Shown here piece by piece: positions 1 to 7,429 of a stretch of 22,750 nucleotides of DNA. Position 1 is the first letter of the stretch. Each line of letters starts with the position of its first letter. The translations under genes were made by a program, and so were the position numbers. The notes under the pieces were generated by a model. The model searched no databases, was not told the origin of the DNA, and saw nothing but the letters and a program-made list of their open reading frames with translations. This DNA is from Fusobacteriaceae bacterium (GTDB lineage Bacteria; Fusobacteriota; Fusobacteriia; Fusobacteriales; Fusobacteriaceae), in the NCBI GenBank assembly GCA_016938425.1, contig JAFGUR010000140.1, forward strand, positions 1-22,750, given 5' to 3'.

Positions 1-16
1 ACAAAATTTCTTTTGT
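1..16 (-). terminator. possible potD terminator hairpin at the window edge
   Basis: Read on the minus strand, ACAAAA-GAAA-TTTTGT forms a 6-bp stem with a GAAA tetraloop, 9 bases after the potD stop codon. The bases after it lie outside the window, so a T-tract cannot be confirmed. Confidence 0.35.
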
Positions 17-25
17 TGTTTAATA

Positions 26-1054
26 TTATTCTTCTGATTTTATTTGTGACCACAATCCATTATGAACTTCTAATGCACTTCCTAAATCTCTAAGCAAAGA
101 AGTTTTTTGCAAATCCTCGATAGAATAAGGTGATTTAGTTTTTCTTAATTTTTCTGCTTCTGTATTTACAGAAGGAATTTCAAAAAAATCAACAACTTTT
201 GCGTATACTTCTGGTCTAAGAATAAAATTAATAAATTTATATGCATTTTCTGTATTCTTTGAACTATTAAGAATAACCATAGAATCAATATACATTGTTC
301 CACCTTTTTCAGGTATAAAAAATTCAAAATTATCTCTATTTGACTCGTCTAGCTGAGCGACAATATTTTCATAATATCCTTGGACAACCCAAAATTCTCC
401 AGTAGCCAACCCTTTCCCAAAACTTTCAGAATCAAATTTAACAATATTTTTTTTCCATTTAGAAATAGAATCTTTTGCTTTTTCTAATTCTTCTTTTTTT
501 GTACTTCTACCATCAAAACCATTATATAATAAAGCACTTGTAATAACTTCTCTTCCGTCATCTAAAAGAGTCATATAACCTTTATAATTAGAATTTTCAA
601 AAATCTCATAACTTTTTTTATAATTTTTAACATGTTCTTTATTTACAGCAATTCCAGTAGCTCCAATAGCATAAGGAATCGTATAATCTAAGTTTTTATC
701 ATACTCTATTTTATCAATTATATTTTTGTTCAAATTTTTAATATTTGGAATTTTTGATTTGTCTAATTTATGTAACATTTTTTGATTTATCATAATTTCT
801 TGATAATCTGCTGAAGGAAAGACAATGTCATATCCTAGACTTCCAGAAGAAATTTTAGCATACATTTCTTCATTAGAAGCATAATTATCTACAATAACTT
901 TAATCCCAGTTTCTTTATAAAAATCGTCTAAAATTTCTTGAGGCATATAATCTGACCAATTAAAAATATACAAAACTTTTTCTGATTTTTTTTCACTTTT
1001 CCCACAAGACATTAATGCCACGGATAAACATAATAAAAACAATATTTTCTTCAT
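26..1054 (-). CDS. potD: spermidine/putrescine ABC transporter substrate-binding lipoprotein (PotD/PotF family)
   Basis: Extracytoplasmic polyamine-binding protein that would deliver spermidine or putrescine to a PotABC permease. The 342-residue product starts with a lipoprotein signal (KK, then a hydrophobic run, then the lipobox LMSC with lipidated Cys17). The mature part opens with the family pattern LYIFNWSDYMPQEIL, followed by a two-lobe type 2 periplasmic-binding fold, and its length is normal for PotD. An upstream in-frame TTG (1070-1072) and an ATG (1058-1060) exist, but GGGAG sits between the TTG and the ATG at 1052-1054, so the latter ATG is preferred. No potA, potB or potC is adjacent: the gene has its own promoter and probably its own terminator, so it appears to be an orphan binding protein. 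Family assignment is firm; the actual ligand is inferred. Confidence 0.9.
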   Translation of the reverse strand: MKKILFLLCLSVALMSCGKSEKKSEKVLYIFNWSDYMPQEILDDFYKETGIKVIVDNYASNEEMYAKISSGSLGYDIVFPSADYQEIMINQKMLHKLDKSKIPNIKNLNKNIIDKIEYDKNLDYTIPYAIGATGIAVNKEHVKNYKKSYEIFENSNYKGYMTLLDDGREVITSALLYNGFDGRSTKKEELEKAKDSISKWKKNIVKFDSESFGKGLATGEFWVVQGYYENIVAQLDESNRDNFEFFIPEKGGTMYIDSMVILNSSKNTENAYKFINFILRPEVYAKVVDFFEIPSVNTEAEKLRKTKSPYSIEDLQKTSLLRDLGSALEVHNGLWSQIKSEE

Positions 1055-1153
1055 TCTCATCTCCCTACTCAAAACACTAATTTTTTTAGCATTTATTATA
1101 TTAAAGTTATAATTGCTTAAAAAAGCAAAAATAAGTCAAAAAGACTACCTTTT

Positions 1154-1182
1154 ATTATAACATGAAAATGATTTTTAACCAA
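1154..1182 (-). promoter_or_regulatory. sigma70-type promoter for potD
   Basis: On the minus strand, -35 TTGGTT (1177-1182), a 17-bp spacer and a perfect -10 TATAAT (1154-1159). It lies about 100 bases before the potD start and just after the dusA stop. A short hairpin TTGCTT-TTTT-AAGCAA (1113-1128) lies in the resulting leader. Confidence 0.65.
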
Positions 1183-1198
1183 TTTAATTATAAAAAAT

Positions 1199-2203
1199 TT
1201 AATTATGTTTCATTAATTTAATAGCTTCCATAAGAGTTTTTTTGCCTCCTAATTTTTTTATATTTTGAATATTTAATGAATTTTTCCAAAGTTTTGAATT
1301 TTTTTGACCGTGATACAAGCCTAAAAGATGTCTTATTATGGAATTTGAGTTAAATCCATTTTTTTCATAAGAATCAACATAATCTAATATATTTTCAATA
1401 GCTTCTTCCCTTGATGTTGGAGCATTACAAATGTCATAATAAGAATCTGCTATATTTAAAAAATAAGGATTATCATAAATTTCTCTACCTATCATAACGC
1501 TATCAACATTTTTTAAATGTGTGTCAATATCCTCTTTTGTTTTTATACCCCCATTTATTTCAATGTTTAAGTGAGAAAAATCTTTTTTAACCTTATAAAC
1601 AAAATCATAATTTAATGGAGGAATCTCTCTGTTTTCTTTAGGGCTAAGTCCTTTTAATATTGCTATCCTTCCATGTATTGTGAGCCTGTCAGGGTTTCCT
1701 TCGTCTATTATACTAACAAACTCTTTTAAGTATTCATAAGAATCTAAAATTTTATTTTCAAAAGTTTCATCTAAAATTCCTGTTCCATCAATACCTATTC
1801 TATGCTTTACAGTAACTGGTTTTTTAGTTATTTTTTTTACCTCTATCACCATATCCCTAACTAAAAAAGGATAAGCCATCAATACAGCTCCCATATTATT
1901 TCCTGAAATTCTATCTGATGGGCAACCTATATTTAGGTTTATTTCATCATAGTCCCAATTTTCAGCAATTTTGACAGCTTCTACCATTTCTTCCACATTA
2001 TCTCCTGCAAGTTGTAAAGCAAGAGGCTTTTCTATAGGGTCAAAATCTAAAATTTTATTTTTATCTCCATGAATAATGCTTTTAGCAGTAATCATTTCTG
2101 TGTAAAATAAAGATTTTTTGCTAAAAGCTCTTAAAAAATATCTAAAATGCCTATCAGTTTTGTCAACCATAGGTGCAACACTAAATTTATGAATTTTAAT
2201 CAT
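1199..2203 (-). CDS. dusA: tRNA-dihydrouridine synthase, DusA type
   Basis: Flavin-dependent, NADPH-using cytoplasmic enzyme that reduces uridine to dihydrouridine in the tRNA D-loop (positions 20/20a for DusA). The 334-residue protein has the FMN TIM-barrel start FSVAPMVDKTDRHFR, the signature INLNIGCPSDR with the catalytic Cys, KHRIGID for FMN/substrate contacts, EINGGIK and MIGREIYDNP for phosphate binding, and a C-terminal helical tRNA-binding part. The DxTDRHFR and GCPSDR forms are typical of DusA rather than DusB. AGGAG directly abuts the ATG at 2201-2203, tighter than usual, so a nearby start is possible, but the N-terminal sequence fits the family. It has its own strong promoter, 122 bases downstream of the hydrogenase operon. 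Confidence 0.93.
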   Translation of the reverse strand: MIKIHKFSVAPMVDKTDRHFRYFLRAFSKKSLFYTEMITAKSIIHGDKNKILDFDPIEKPLALQLAGDNVEEMVEAVKIAENWDYDEINLNIGCPSDRISGNNMGAVLMAYPFLVRDMVIEVKKITKKPVTVKHRIGIDGTGILDETFENKILDSYEYLKEFVSIIDEGNPDRLTIHGRIAILKGLSPKENREIPPLNYDFVYKVKKDFSHLNIEINGGIKTKEDIDTHLKNVDSVMIGREIYDNPYFLNIADSYYDICNAPTSREEAIENILDYVDSYEKNGFNSNSIIRHLLGLYHGQKNSKLWKNSLNIQNIKKLGGKKTLMEAIKLMKHN

Positions 2204-2249
2204 CTCCTATCTCTAATTTGTTAATTCTATATTAATTCAGTCGACTTTC

Positions 2250-2278
2250 ATCATAATAGATTAATAAAAATTTGTCAA
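2250..2278 (-). promoter_or_regulatory. strong sigma70-type promoter for dusA
   Basis: On the minus strand, consensus -35 TTGACA (2273-2278), a 17-bp spacer and -10 TATGAT (2250-2255). It lies in the gap between the hydrogenase operon and dusA. No clear terminator separates the two, so read-through from the operon is also possible. Confidence 0.75.
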
Positions 2279-2325
2279 TTAATTACAGATAGAAAGATTT
2301 AAATTTTTATTTGTTTACTATATAA

Positions 2326-3723
2326 TTATTTAGTATTTTTAAGACTATTTTTTGCAAGAAGAGGATTAATCATTACTCCAGGACCACAAATACATCCACC
2401 TTCACAAGCCATTCCTTCTAAAAGGTTTATATTAATAGATTTTATTTTCTTAAAAACTTCATTCCCTTCAGAAATTCCATTCATTTTTGAAATCATAAGA
2501 TTTTTATTACAATAAGCTTTAACAGCTTCACTTACTCCACCAGCTTGAGCAAAATTCCACCCCAAATTTGATCCTTCAACTTTTAAAGTTTCTAAGCTTG
2601 AAGGCTCAATTCCAAAGCTTATAAACAAACTTGCTAATTCTTCAAAGGTTAAAACATAATTTACAATTTTACTTTCTTTGGCTTCCATTTTTTTAGCAAT
2701 ACATGGACCAATAAAAACTATTTTTTGTCCTCTTTTTTTTATATGTTTTGCTAATTCCACCATTGGAGAAGCTGCTGGAGAAATATTTTTTTCAAAATCT
2801 TTTTGGTATTTTTTTATATAAGATACAAATGATGGGCAACAAGAAGTTGTCACAAGGGAATCTGTTTTTTCAAGATATTTGGCTTCTTCTTTTGCAACTA
2901 AGTCTGCTCCAAGAGCTACTTCGCAAGCATCTGAAAATCCAATGTTTAAAAGAGCTTGTTTTATTTGACCGATTTGAACTTTTGGTCCAAATTGTCCAGC
3001 TATTGCAGGGGCAAAAATAGCAACTATTTTATCATTATTTTTAATGTGAGACATAACTTTTAACATGTCAGAAGGACTTTCTAATGCTCCAAAAGGGCAT
3101 GCAATATAACAAGCTCCACAATTGATACATTTTTCTGAATCAATTTGAGCAGCATTTGTTTCATCACTAGAAATAGCATTTACAGCACAAGCACGCTCGC
3201 ATGGTCTTTCTAATTTTACTATAGCAAAATAGTTACATGCTTTTGCGCATAGTCCACAGCCCACACAGGCTTCAGCGTTAATATAGGCTCTATTATTTTC
3301 AATGGAAATAGCATTTTTAGGACACACAGTTTTACAAGAATGAGCAACACAATTTCTACAAAGATCCGTAGCATAATATTTTCCTGAAGGACAGCCGTCA
3401 CAAGCCTCCTTAATTACTTGTATAAATTCATTATTATTCTTTTTTTCAAATTGCCCTAAACTTTCATAAAAATCTGATATTTCATAAAGTTCATAATCTT
3501 TAGTATCCTTATAATTTAATCCTAAATAAAGCTTAATTCTTTGTTTTAAAACTTCTCTTTCGTGGTATAAAGATGTCCTATATGTGGGATGTGGGCCAGG
3601 TAGAAGAGTTTTATTAAGTTTTGGAAGTTCTTTTTGTAAAGTATCATTTAAGAAGAGCTTTCCCATTTTAATTAATGTTTGTCTTCTTAATTTCATAGTT
3701 TCGTTAAAAACAAAAGTTCTCAT
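2326..3723 (-). CDS. hydA: monomeric [FeFe]-hydrogenase with ferredoxin-like clusters (group B-like)
   Basis: Cytoplasmic hydrogenase that interconverts protons and H2, probably with ferredoxin as electron partner. The 465-residue protein begins with a family-specific ~100-residue region. Next come a Cys-rich segment (C108, C111, C122, C125, C130, C134) and ferredoxin motifs CxxCxxCxxxC at 153-163 and 199-209, with C175 and C179 between. The H-cluster domain has all three signatures: L1 TTSCCPSF (proton-relay C295, cluster C296), L2 GPCIAKKME (C341) and L3 EGMACEGGCICGPG (C440, C444). The TSCCPSF and GGCICGPG forms fit group B better than group A (TSCCPxW). It is the last gene of a five-gene operon, 4 bases after the preceding [2Fe-2S] protein, and shares it with a sensory-type hydrogenase. 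The maturation genes hydE, hydF and hydG are not in this window. Confidence 0.9.
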   Translation of the reverse strand: MRTFVFNETMKLRRQTLIKMGKLFLNDTLQKELPKLNKTLLPGPHPTYRTSLYHEREVLKQRIKLYLGLNYKDTKDYELYEISDFYESLGQFEKKNNNEFIQVIKEACDGCPSGKYYATDLCRNCVAHSCKTVCPKNAISIENNRAYINAEACVGCGLCAKACNYFAIVKLERPCERACAVNAISSDETNAAQIDSEKCINCGACYIACPFGALESPSDMLKVMSHIKNNDKIVAIFAPAIAGQFGPKVQIGQIKQALLNIGFSDACEVALGADLVAKEEAKYLEKTDSLVTTSCCPSFVSYIKKYQKDFEKNISPAASPMVELAKHIKKRGQKIVFIGPCIAKKMEAKESKIVNYVLTFEELASLFISFGIEPSSLETLKVEGSNLGWNFAQAGGVSEAVKAYCNKNLMISKMNGISEGNEVFKKIKSININLLEGMACEGGCICGPGVMINPLLAKNSLKNTK

Positions 3724-3727
3724 TATT

Positions 3728-3973
3728 TTATTCGCCTCTTTCTAATTTTGTTATTAAAATAGATTTAAAATTTTCAGGAGACATATTTTCATAAAGTTCA
3801 TCATTTATTTTTATAACTGGTGGTTTATAATGACCTTGACATGCTGAAAAACATGTTGCATATTCTAAAGAATAATTTTTTTTAATTCTATCGTCAAATT
3901 TTTCAAAAACATCTATAAGAGTAGAAGCTCCCATTAAATGACAAGTTGTACCAACACAAATCTTTACTTTCAT
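3728..3973 (-). CDS. small thioredoxin-like [2Fe-2S] ferredoxin (NuoE/HydC C-terminal type), second copy
   Basis: An 81-residue thioredoxin-fold [2Fe-2S] protein consisting only of the NuoE-like cluster domain. The cluster ligands C6, C11, C41 and C45 are in the order CVGTTC...CFSAC. Such proteins carry electrons to or from hydrogenases and NADH-oxidising subunits. An in-frame TTG two codons upstream exists, but AAGGAG is spaced correctly only for the ATG at 3971-3973. It lies between the phosphatase gene (25 bases upstream) and the catalytic hydrogenase (4 bases downstream), so it may be that hydrogenase's electron partner. It is related to, but clearly different from, the other copy at 6793-7029. 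Confidence 0.85.
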   Translation of the reverse strand: MKVKICVGTTCHLMGASTLIDVFEKFDDRIKKNYSLEYATCFSACQGHYKPPVIKINDELYENMSPENFKSILITKLERGE

Positions 3974-3998
3974 AATCAATTCTCCTTATAAAAAATTA

Positions 3999-5135
3999 TT
4001 ATACTTCTTCAATTTCAACTATTTTTCCAAGTTTTTCAAGTAATATCTTTAATTCATAAATAACTTTTGCCTTAAGATTAAATTCTTCGGGTAAAAATGG
4101 ATTTTGATGAGCAACATTTATTGCTTTTCCTAAATAAATCTTTATATTTGTTGATTTTCTAAAAATTTCAATTATTTTACTTGCAGGGCAATTTTTAATT
4201 TCAGTATTTTTTTTAAGCATGTCAACTACTCTATTTAGAGTAAGTAATCCTTCTGTAACTAAATCTACTCCTTTTAATTTTGCCATAGGTGGTAAATCAT
4301 TCACATAATTTTCTAAGTCTACAATAATTTCTTCTTTTATTTCTCTAGCAATAATATTTGCTGTAGTTCCACCTGATAAAATTCTATAACCTTTTGATTT
4401 TTTGAAATTATCTAAAAATTTTGAATCATCTTTAGAGCTTTTAGGTGGTCCAATAAATAAGTCAGTATATACTTTTTCTTTAAAAGTAATAGTACAAACA
4501 GTTGTATCATCTCCAGCTCTTCCATTATACAAATTTTTACATACATCAACTAATGACTCACTTACATCAGAAGCTGATTTATTTAATCTGACATAGTCTT
4601 CCAAAAAGTCATTAACATTTTCCCACTGCCATCCTAAATTTAAAAGTTCACCAACTCCAGCATGAATTACCCCATCAGAAACTGCCACTAAAAAGTCACC
4701 CATTCTCATTTTAAAATTACTTTCACGAATTTTTTTCCCATTTATTTCTTTTTCTTGTTTAATAATGTTAAAAGTTTTACCTAATCGATAGTAAAAAGAA
4801 GAGGGATTTTCATATTCAATCATGTAAACATCTCCAGTTTCTTTTACATCAATAATTGTAAATGTTGAGTAGGCCAACTGTCTTTTCTGACAAACAGGCA
4901 AAGTATGCATAATGGTGTCTAAAGTTTCTTCAATACTTAATCCTTCTTTTAACATAGTTACAGCTATTTTAGAAGTTAATGTAGCTAAAATATTAGCTTT
5001 TACTCCACTTCCTAACCCGTCAGCAAGAACAAGAATAAGTCCATCATCAGTTTTTATGACTTCTACATTATCTCCACAAAGTTCTTCACCAAATTTATTT
5101 ATACTATTAAAAGAATAATCAATATAATAATCCAT
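3999..5135 (-). CDS. SpoIIE/PP2C-type serine phosphatase linked to the sensory hydrogenase
   Basis: Predicted metal-dependent Ser/Thr phosphatase. Residues about 1-220 form a PPM/SpoIIE domain with the metal-site aspartates in GDN (D22), LADGLGSG (D39-G40), VSDGV (D154) and GRAGDDTTVC (D209-D210). Residues about 225-378 form an extension, opening FIGPPKSSKDDSKF, that I cannot assign to a known domain. The start codon shares one base with the hydrogenase stop codon (TAATG), so translation is probably coupled and the stoichiometry tight. There is no transmembrane segment, so it should act in the cytoplasm. Phosphatase-linked [FeFe]-hydrogenases are a recognised group (C3 in the HydDB scheme), where the phosphatase is taken to be the signalling output. 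The phosphoprotein target is unknown: no anti-sigma antagonist or kinase gene is adjacent. Confidence 0.85.
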   Translation of the reverse strand: MDYYIDYSFNSINKFGEELCGDNVEVIKTDDGLILVLADGLGSGVKANILATLTSKIAVTMLKEGLSIEETLDTIMHTLPVCQKRQLAYSTFTIIDVKETGDVYMIEYENPSSFYYRLGKTFNIIKQEKEINGKKIRESNFKMRMGDFLVAVSDGVIHAGVGELLNLGWQWENVNDFLEDYVRLNKSASDVSESLVDVCKNLYNGRAGDDTTVCTITFKEKVYTDLFIGPPKSSKDDSKFLDNFKKSKGYRILSGGTTANIIAREIKEEIIVDLENYVNDLPPMAKLKGVDLVTEGLLTLNRVVDMLKKNTEIKNCPASKIIEIFRKSTNIKIYLGKAINVAHQNPFLPEEFNLKAKVIYELKILLEKLGKIVEIEEV

Positions 5136-6796
5136 TAAAATTCACCTTCTACCAGCTTTTTAAGTTTAGTTAGTGCAACTTTAGTTTCAGCAGTTGTTTC
5201 TCCTAATAGAGAAGCTATTTCTTGTGCAACAGTCATCTGTTTATTTATAACTTCTTGGGTAAGTAAAAGTGTATTTTTTTTCATGGCAAGAAGCTCTTCT
5301 TTTTGCTTTTCTTCTTTTGTAATATTAGTAATAATTACAAGGAGCGCTTCTTGATTTTCAAGGTATATTATATTTTTTAAAGCTATTAAATTATAAGTTG
5401 AGTAAAATTCTCGTTTTTTGATAATATTCGTTTTTGTTTCCATCACATTTTTAAAGTCTTCATCATTTAAATAATTTGTAATTTTCTTTCCAATTGCACT
5501 ATCATCACAGTAAAACTTTTCTTTTGCTGCATGGTTTAAGTCTCTTATTATTAAATTTCTATCAAGAACAAAAACACCATTAGGTGAATTTGAGAAAAGT
5601 TCATTACTTATTCTTTCAGCTTTTGTTCTCATAAAAGGAATACACATATCAATAGTTGACATCCCATTTATTACTGCAATAGCTTTTTCTCTACAAGAAT
5701 TATATCCACAAGCAGCACAATTAAGCTCATCTTGTTTAGTGTATTTTTCCATAGAAGTAAGAACTTCTTTTATTTGGTCTTCATCAATAATAGGCATTTT
5801 TTTCTTTTTATCTTTAAAAATTCTTGAGCAATCAATTTCAGTAGAGTATGAAAAGTCTTTTTGAATATTTTCTTCCAAATTAAGAAGACGTTCGTAATAT
5901 GTTGTTTCTGTTTTTTCCCCAGCTGGGCCACCTAGGCATGAGCCTTTACAAGCATTTATTTCAACAAATATTTTTTTATCCCTTAAACCCTTTAATGAAT
6001 TTAAAAAATTAATGCAGTCTTCCATCCCTTGAACAGTAATTTTTTTATAATTATTTGAATCGATAAATTTATTGATTCCTCCTATTTTTGGGAAAAGCTT
6101 TCCACTATGAGGAGCTTCTAAATCAATTTCACTTTCTGGCATATTTGAAAAATCCCCATACTCATCAAGAATTTCATCAAAGGTCAAAACAGCATCAACT
6201 AATCCTTCGTAATTTTCTGAAAAAATTTCAGATTTTTTACTTAAACAAGGTCCAATAAATACAACTTTAGAATTAGGATAATTTTCTTTTATCATTGCGC
6301 CATGAAGAAGTAAAGGGGTTTTTACTGGTATAAGATAATTAATATATTCTGGATAATGCTTTTCGATTAAAGAATTTACTGAAGCACATGCACTTGTTAA
6401 ATGAATATTACTTTTAGAATTCGTTAAATATTTCTCATAATTTTCGCTAACAATAGAGGCAGCTACTCCTGTTTCTTCTACCCTATAAACTCCTATTTTT
6501 CTAAGTAAACCAATAAATTTTTTATAATTTTTAAAGTATCCTCTATAAGAAGGAGCAACCGAAACGATAACTTTTTCACTATTAGTTATAAAATTTTTTA
6601 TCTTTGGTAAATCACTTAAAATTTGTCTGGCATTTTGACTACAGACTAAAAAACATTCTCCACATTCAACACAAAGACTTTCTTCAATTTGTGCTTGATT
6701 ATCTTTAAATTTTATAGCTTTAAGCTTACATTTTCTTAAACATTTATAACAATTTTTACAATTAGCTTCTGAAAAGTTAAGAACTTGAATATTCAT
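5135..6796 (-). CDS. hydS: putative sensory [FeFe]-hydrogenase with PAS domain (HydS, group C-like)
   Basis: A 553-residue cytoplasmic protein that probably senses H2 or redox state rather than turning over quickly. Its order of domains is two [4Fe-4S] motifs (C13/16/19/23 and C42/45/48/52), H-cluster domain (about 70-330), a Fes-type [4Fe-4S] module (C360, C363, C368, C385), a PAS domain (about 400-495) and a C-terminal helical tail. L1 reads TSACASV: the usual proton-relay Cys is Ala136, while cluster ligand C137 is kept. L2 is GPCLSKKSE (C184) and L3 is NACKGSCLGGP (C283, C287). The same Cys-to-Ala change is known in the Thermotoga maritima sensory hydrogenase HydS. The gene overlaps the upstream [2Fe-2S] gene by 4 bases and the downstream phosphatase gene by 1 base, which suggests that the PAS domain passes the signal to the phosphatase. 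The role is inferred from these features. Confidence 0.88.
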   Translation of the reverse strand: MNIQVLNFSEANCKNCYKCLRKCKLKAIKFKDNQAQIEESLCVECGECFLVCSQNARQILSDLPKIKNFITNSEKVIVSVAPSYRGYFKNYKKFIGLLRKIGVYRVEETGVAASIVSENYEKYLTNSKSNIHLTSACASVNSLIEKHYPEYINYLIPVKTPLLLHGAMIKENYPNSKVVFIGPCLSKKSEIFSENYEGLVDAVLTFDEILDEYGDFSNMPESEIDLEAPHSGKLFPKIGGINKFIDSNNYKKITVQGMEDCINFLNSLKGLRDKKIFVEINACKGSCLGGPAGEKTETTYYERLLNLEENIQKDFSYSTEIDCSRIFKDKKKKMPIIDEDQIKEVLTSMEKYTKQDELNCAACGYNSCREKAIAVINGMSTIDMCIPFMRTKAERISNELFSNSPNGVFVLDRNLIIRDLNHAAKEKFYCDDSAIGKKITNYLNDEDFKNVMETKTNIIKKREFYSTYNLIALKNIIYLENQEALLVIITNITKEEKQKEELLAMKKNTLLLTQEVINKQMTVAQEIASLLGETTAETKVALTKLKKLVEGEF

Positions 6797-7029
6797 ACAT
6801 TTACCACTCTTTTCTTAATTTTTTCTATAACATTTTCTTTTGTTGCAGAATCAATTTCATTATCTATCATAATACTAACATCTTTTGTGCATTGACCTAA
6901 ACAAAATGATGCTTTCAATTGGATTTCCTTTTCAAGATGATTAGTTTTAATATAATTTTGAATTTCCCCAATAACATCATACGATCCTTTTAAATGGCAG
7001 GCACTTCCAACACAAACCTTAATCTCCAT
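6793..7029 (-). CDS. small thioredoxin-like [2Fe-2S] ferredoxin, first gene of the hydrogenase operon
   Basis: A 78-residue stand-alone NuoE-like [2Fe-2S] domain with ligands C6, C11, C43 and C47 (CVGSAC...CLGQC). It is likely an electron carrier for the sensory hydrogenase encoded just downstream, whose start codon overlaps this stop codon (ATGA, 4 bases). A strong AAAGGAGG site precedes the ATG at 7027-7029, and a TATAAT-like -10 box lies at 7071-7076, though I see no convincing -35. This is the first gene of the operon. The partner is inferred from position only. Confidence 0.85.
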   Translation of the reverse strand: MEIKVCVGSACHLKGSYDVIGEIQNYIKTNHLEKEIQLKASFCLGQCTKDVSIMIDNEIDSATKENVIEKIKKRVVNV

Positions 7030-7429
7030 AAAACCTCCTTTGTTAAGTAAATATTAACATAAATACTTGAATTATAAAAGAAGAAATTTAATTTTTTTTA
7101 AAAATATATTACATATTTTCAATTATTTTGATAGGCTTTTAATTTGAAATCGATTTATTTGTTCTAAATTAATCCAAAAATAAAAGATATGAATTCTAAA
7201 AAAATAAGTATTGCAATAAATAAAAACGAACTTGTTAAAGAAATGTTTGAATTTACTTTACTAAAAATTACTCTACGGAAAATTCATTTTTTTAAAATTT
7301 TACTTATTAAAATTAACTAAAAAAAATTTAGAAAAAGAGGGGTTTTTAGTTTTTTATAGAATACAATAATGTTAAGAGTAAGCATAAGTTATATATATTA
7401 AAAATATATTTGAAATGGAGAGGATAATC
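7030..7429. other. 400-bp divergent gap between the hydrogenase operon and the first receptor gene
   Basis: Both flanking genes are transcribed outward from this gap. Next to the hydrogenase operon there is a strong ribosome binding site and a TATAAT-like box (7071-7076). Next to the receptor there is GGAGAGGA (7417-7424). A minus-strand open stretch (7164-7283) encodes a hydrophobic tail containing SFLFIAILIFLEFISF but has no credible start codon, and may be the relic of a membrane protein. I see no recognisable riboswitch or terminator. Confidence 0.5.

Noticed and set aside
1113..1128. Hairpin TTGCTT-loop-AAGCAA as the dusA terminator
   Set aside because: The stem is only 6 bp with an all-A/T loop, no proper T-run follows, and it lies downstream of the potD promoter.
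2748..3020. 90-codon plus-strand ORF within the catalytic hydrogenase gene
   Set aside because: It is antisense to the H-cluster region of the hydrogenase, which has all expected motifs; a shadow frame with leucine-rich A/T composition.
7189..7320. 43-codon plus-strand ORF (starts MNSKKISIAINKNELVKEM) in the gap before the first receptor
   Set aside because: No ribosome binding site, no recognisable domain, and A/T-driven composition; it is antisense to another open frame that looks more protein-like.
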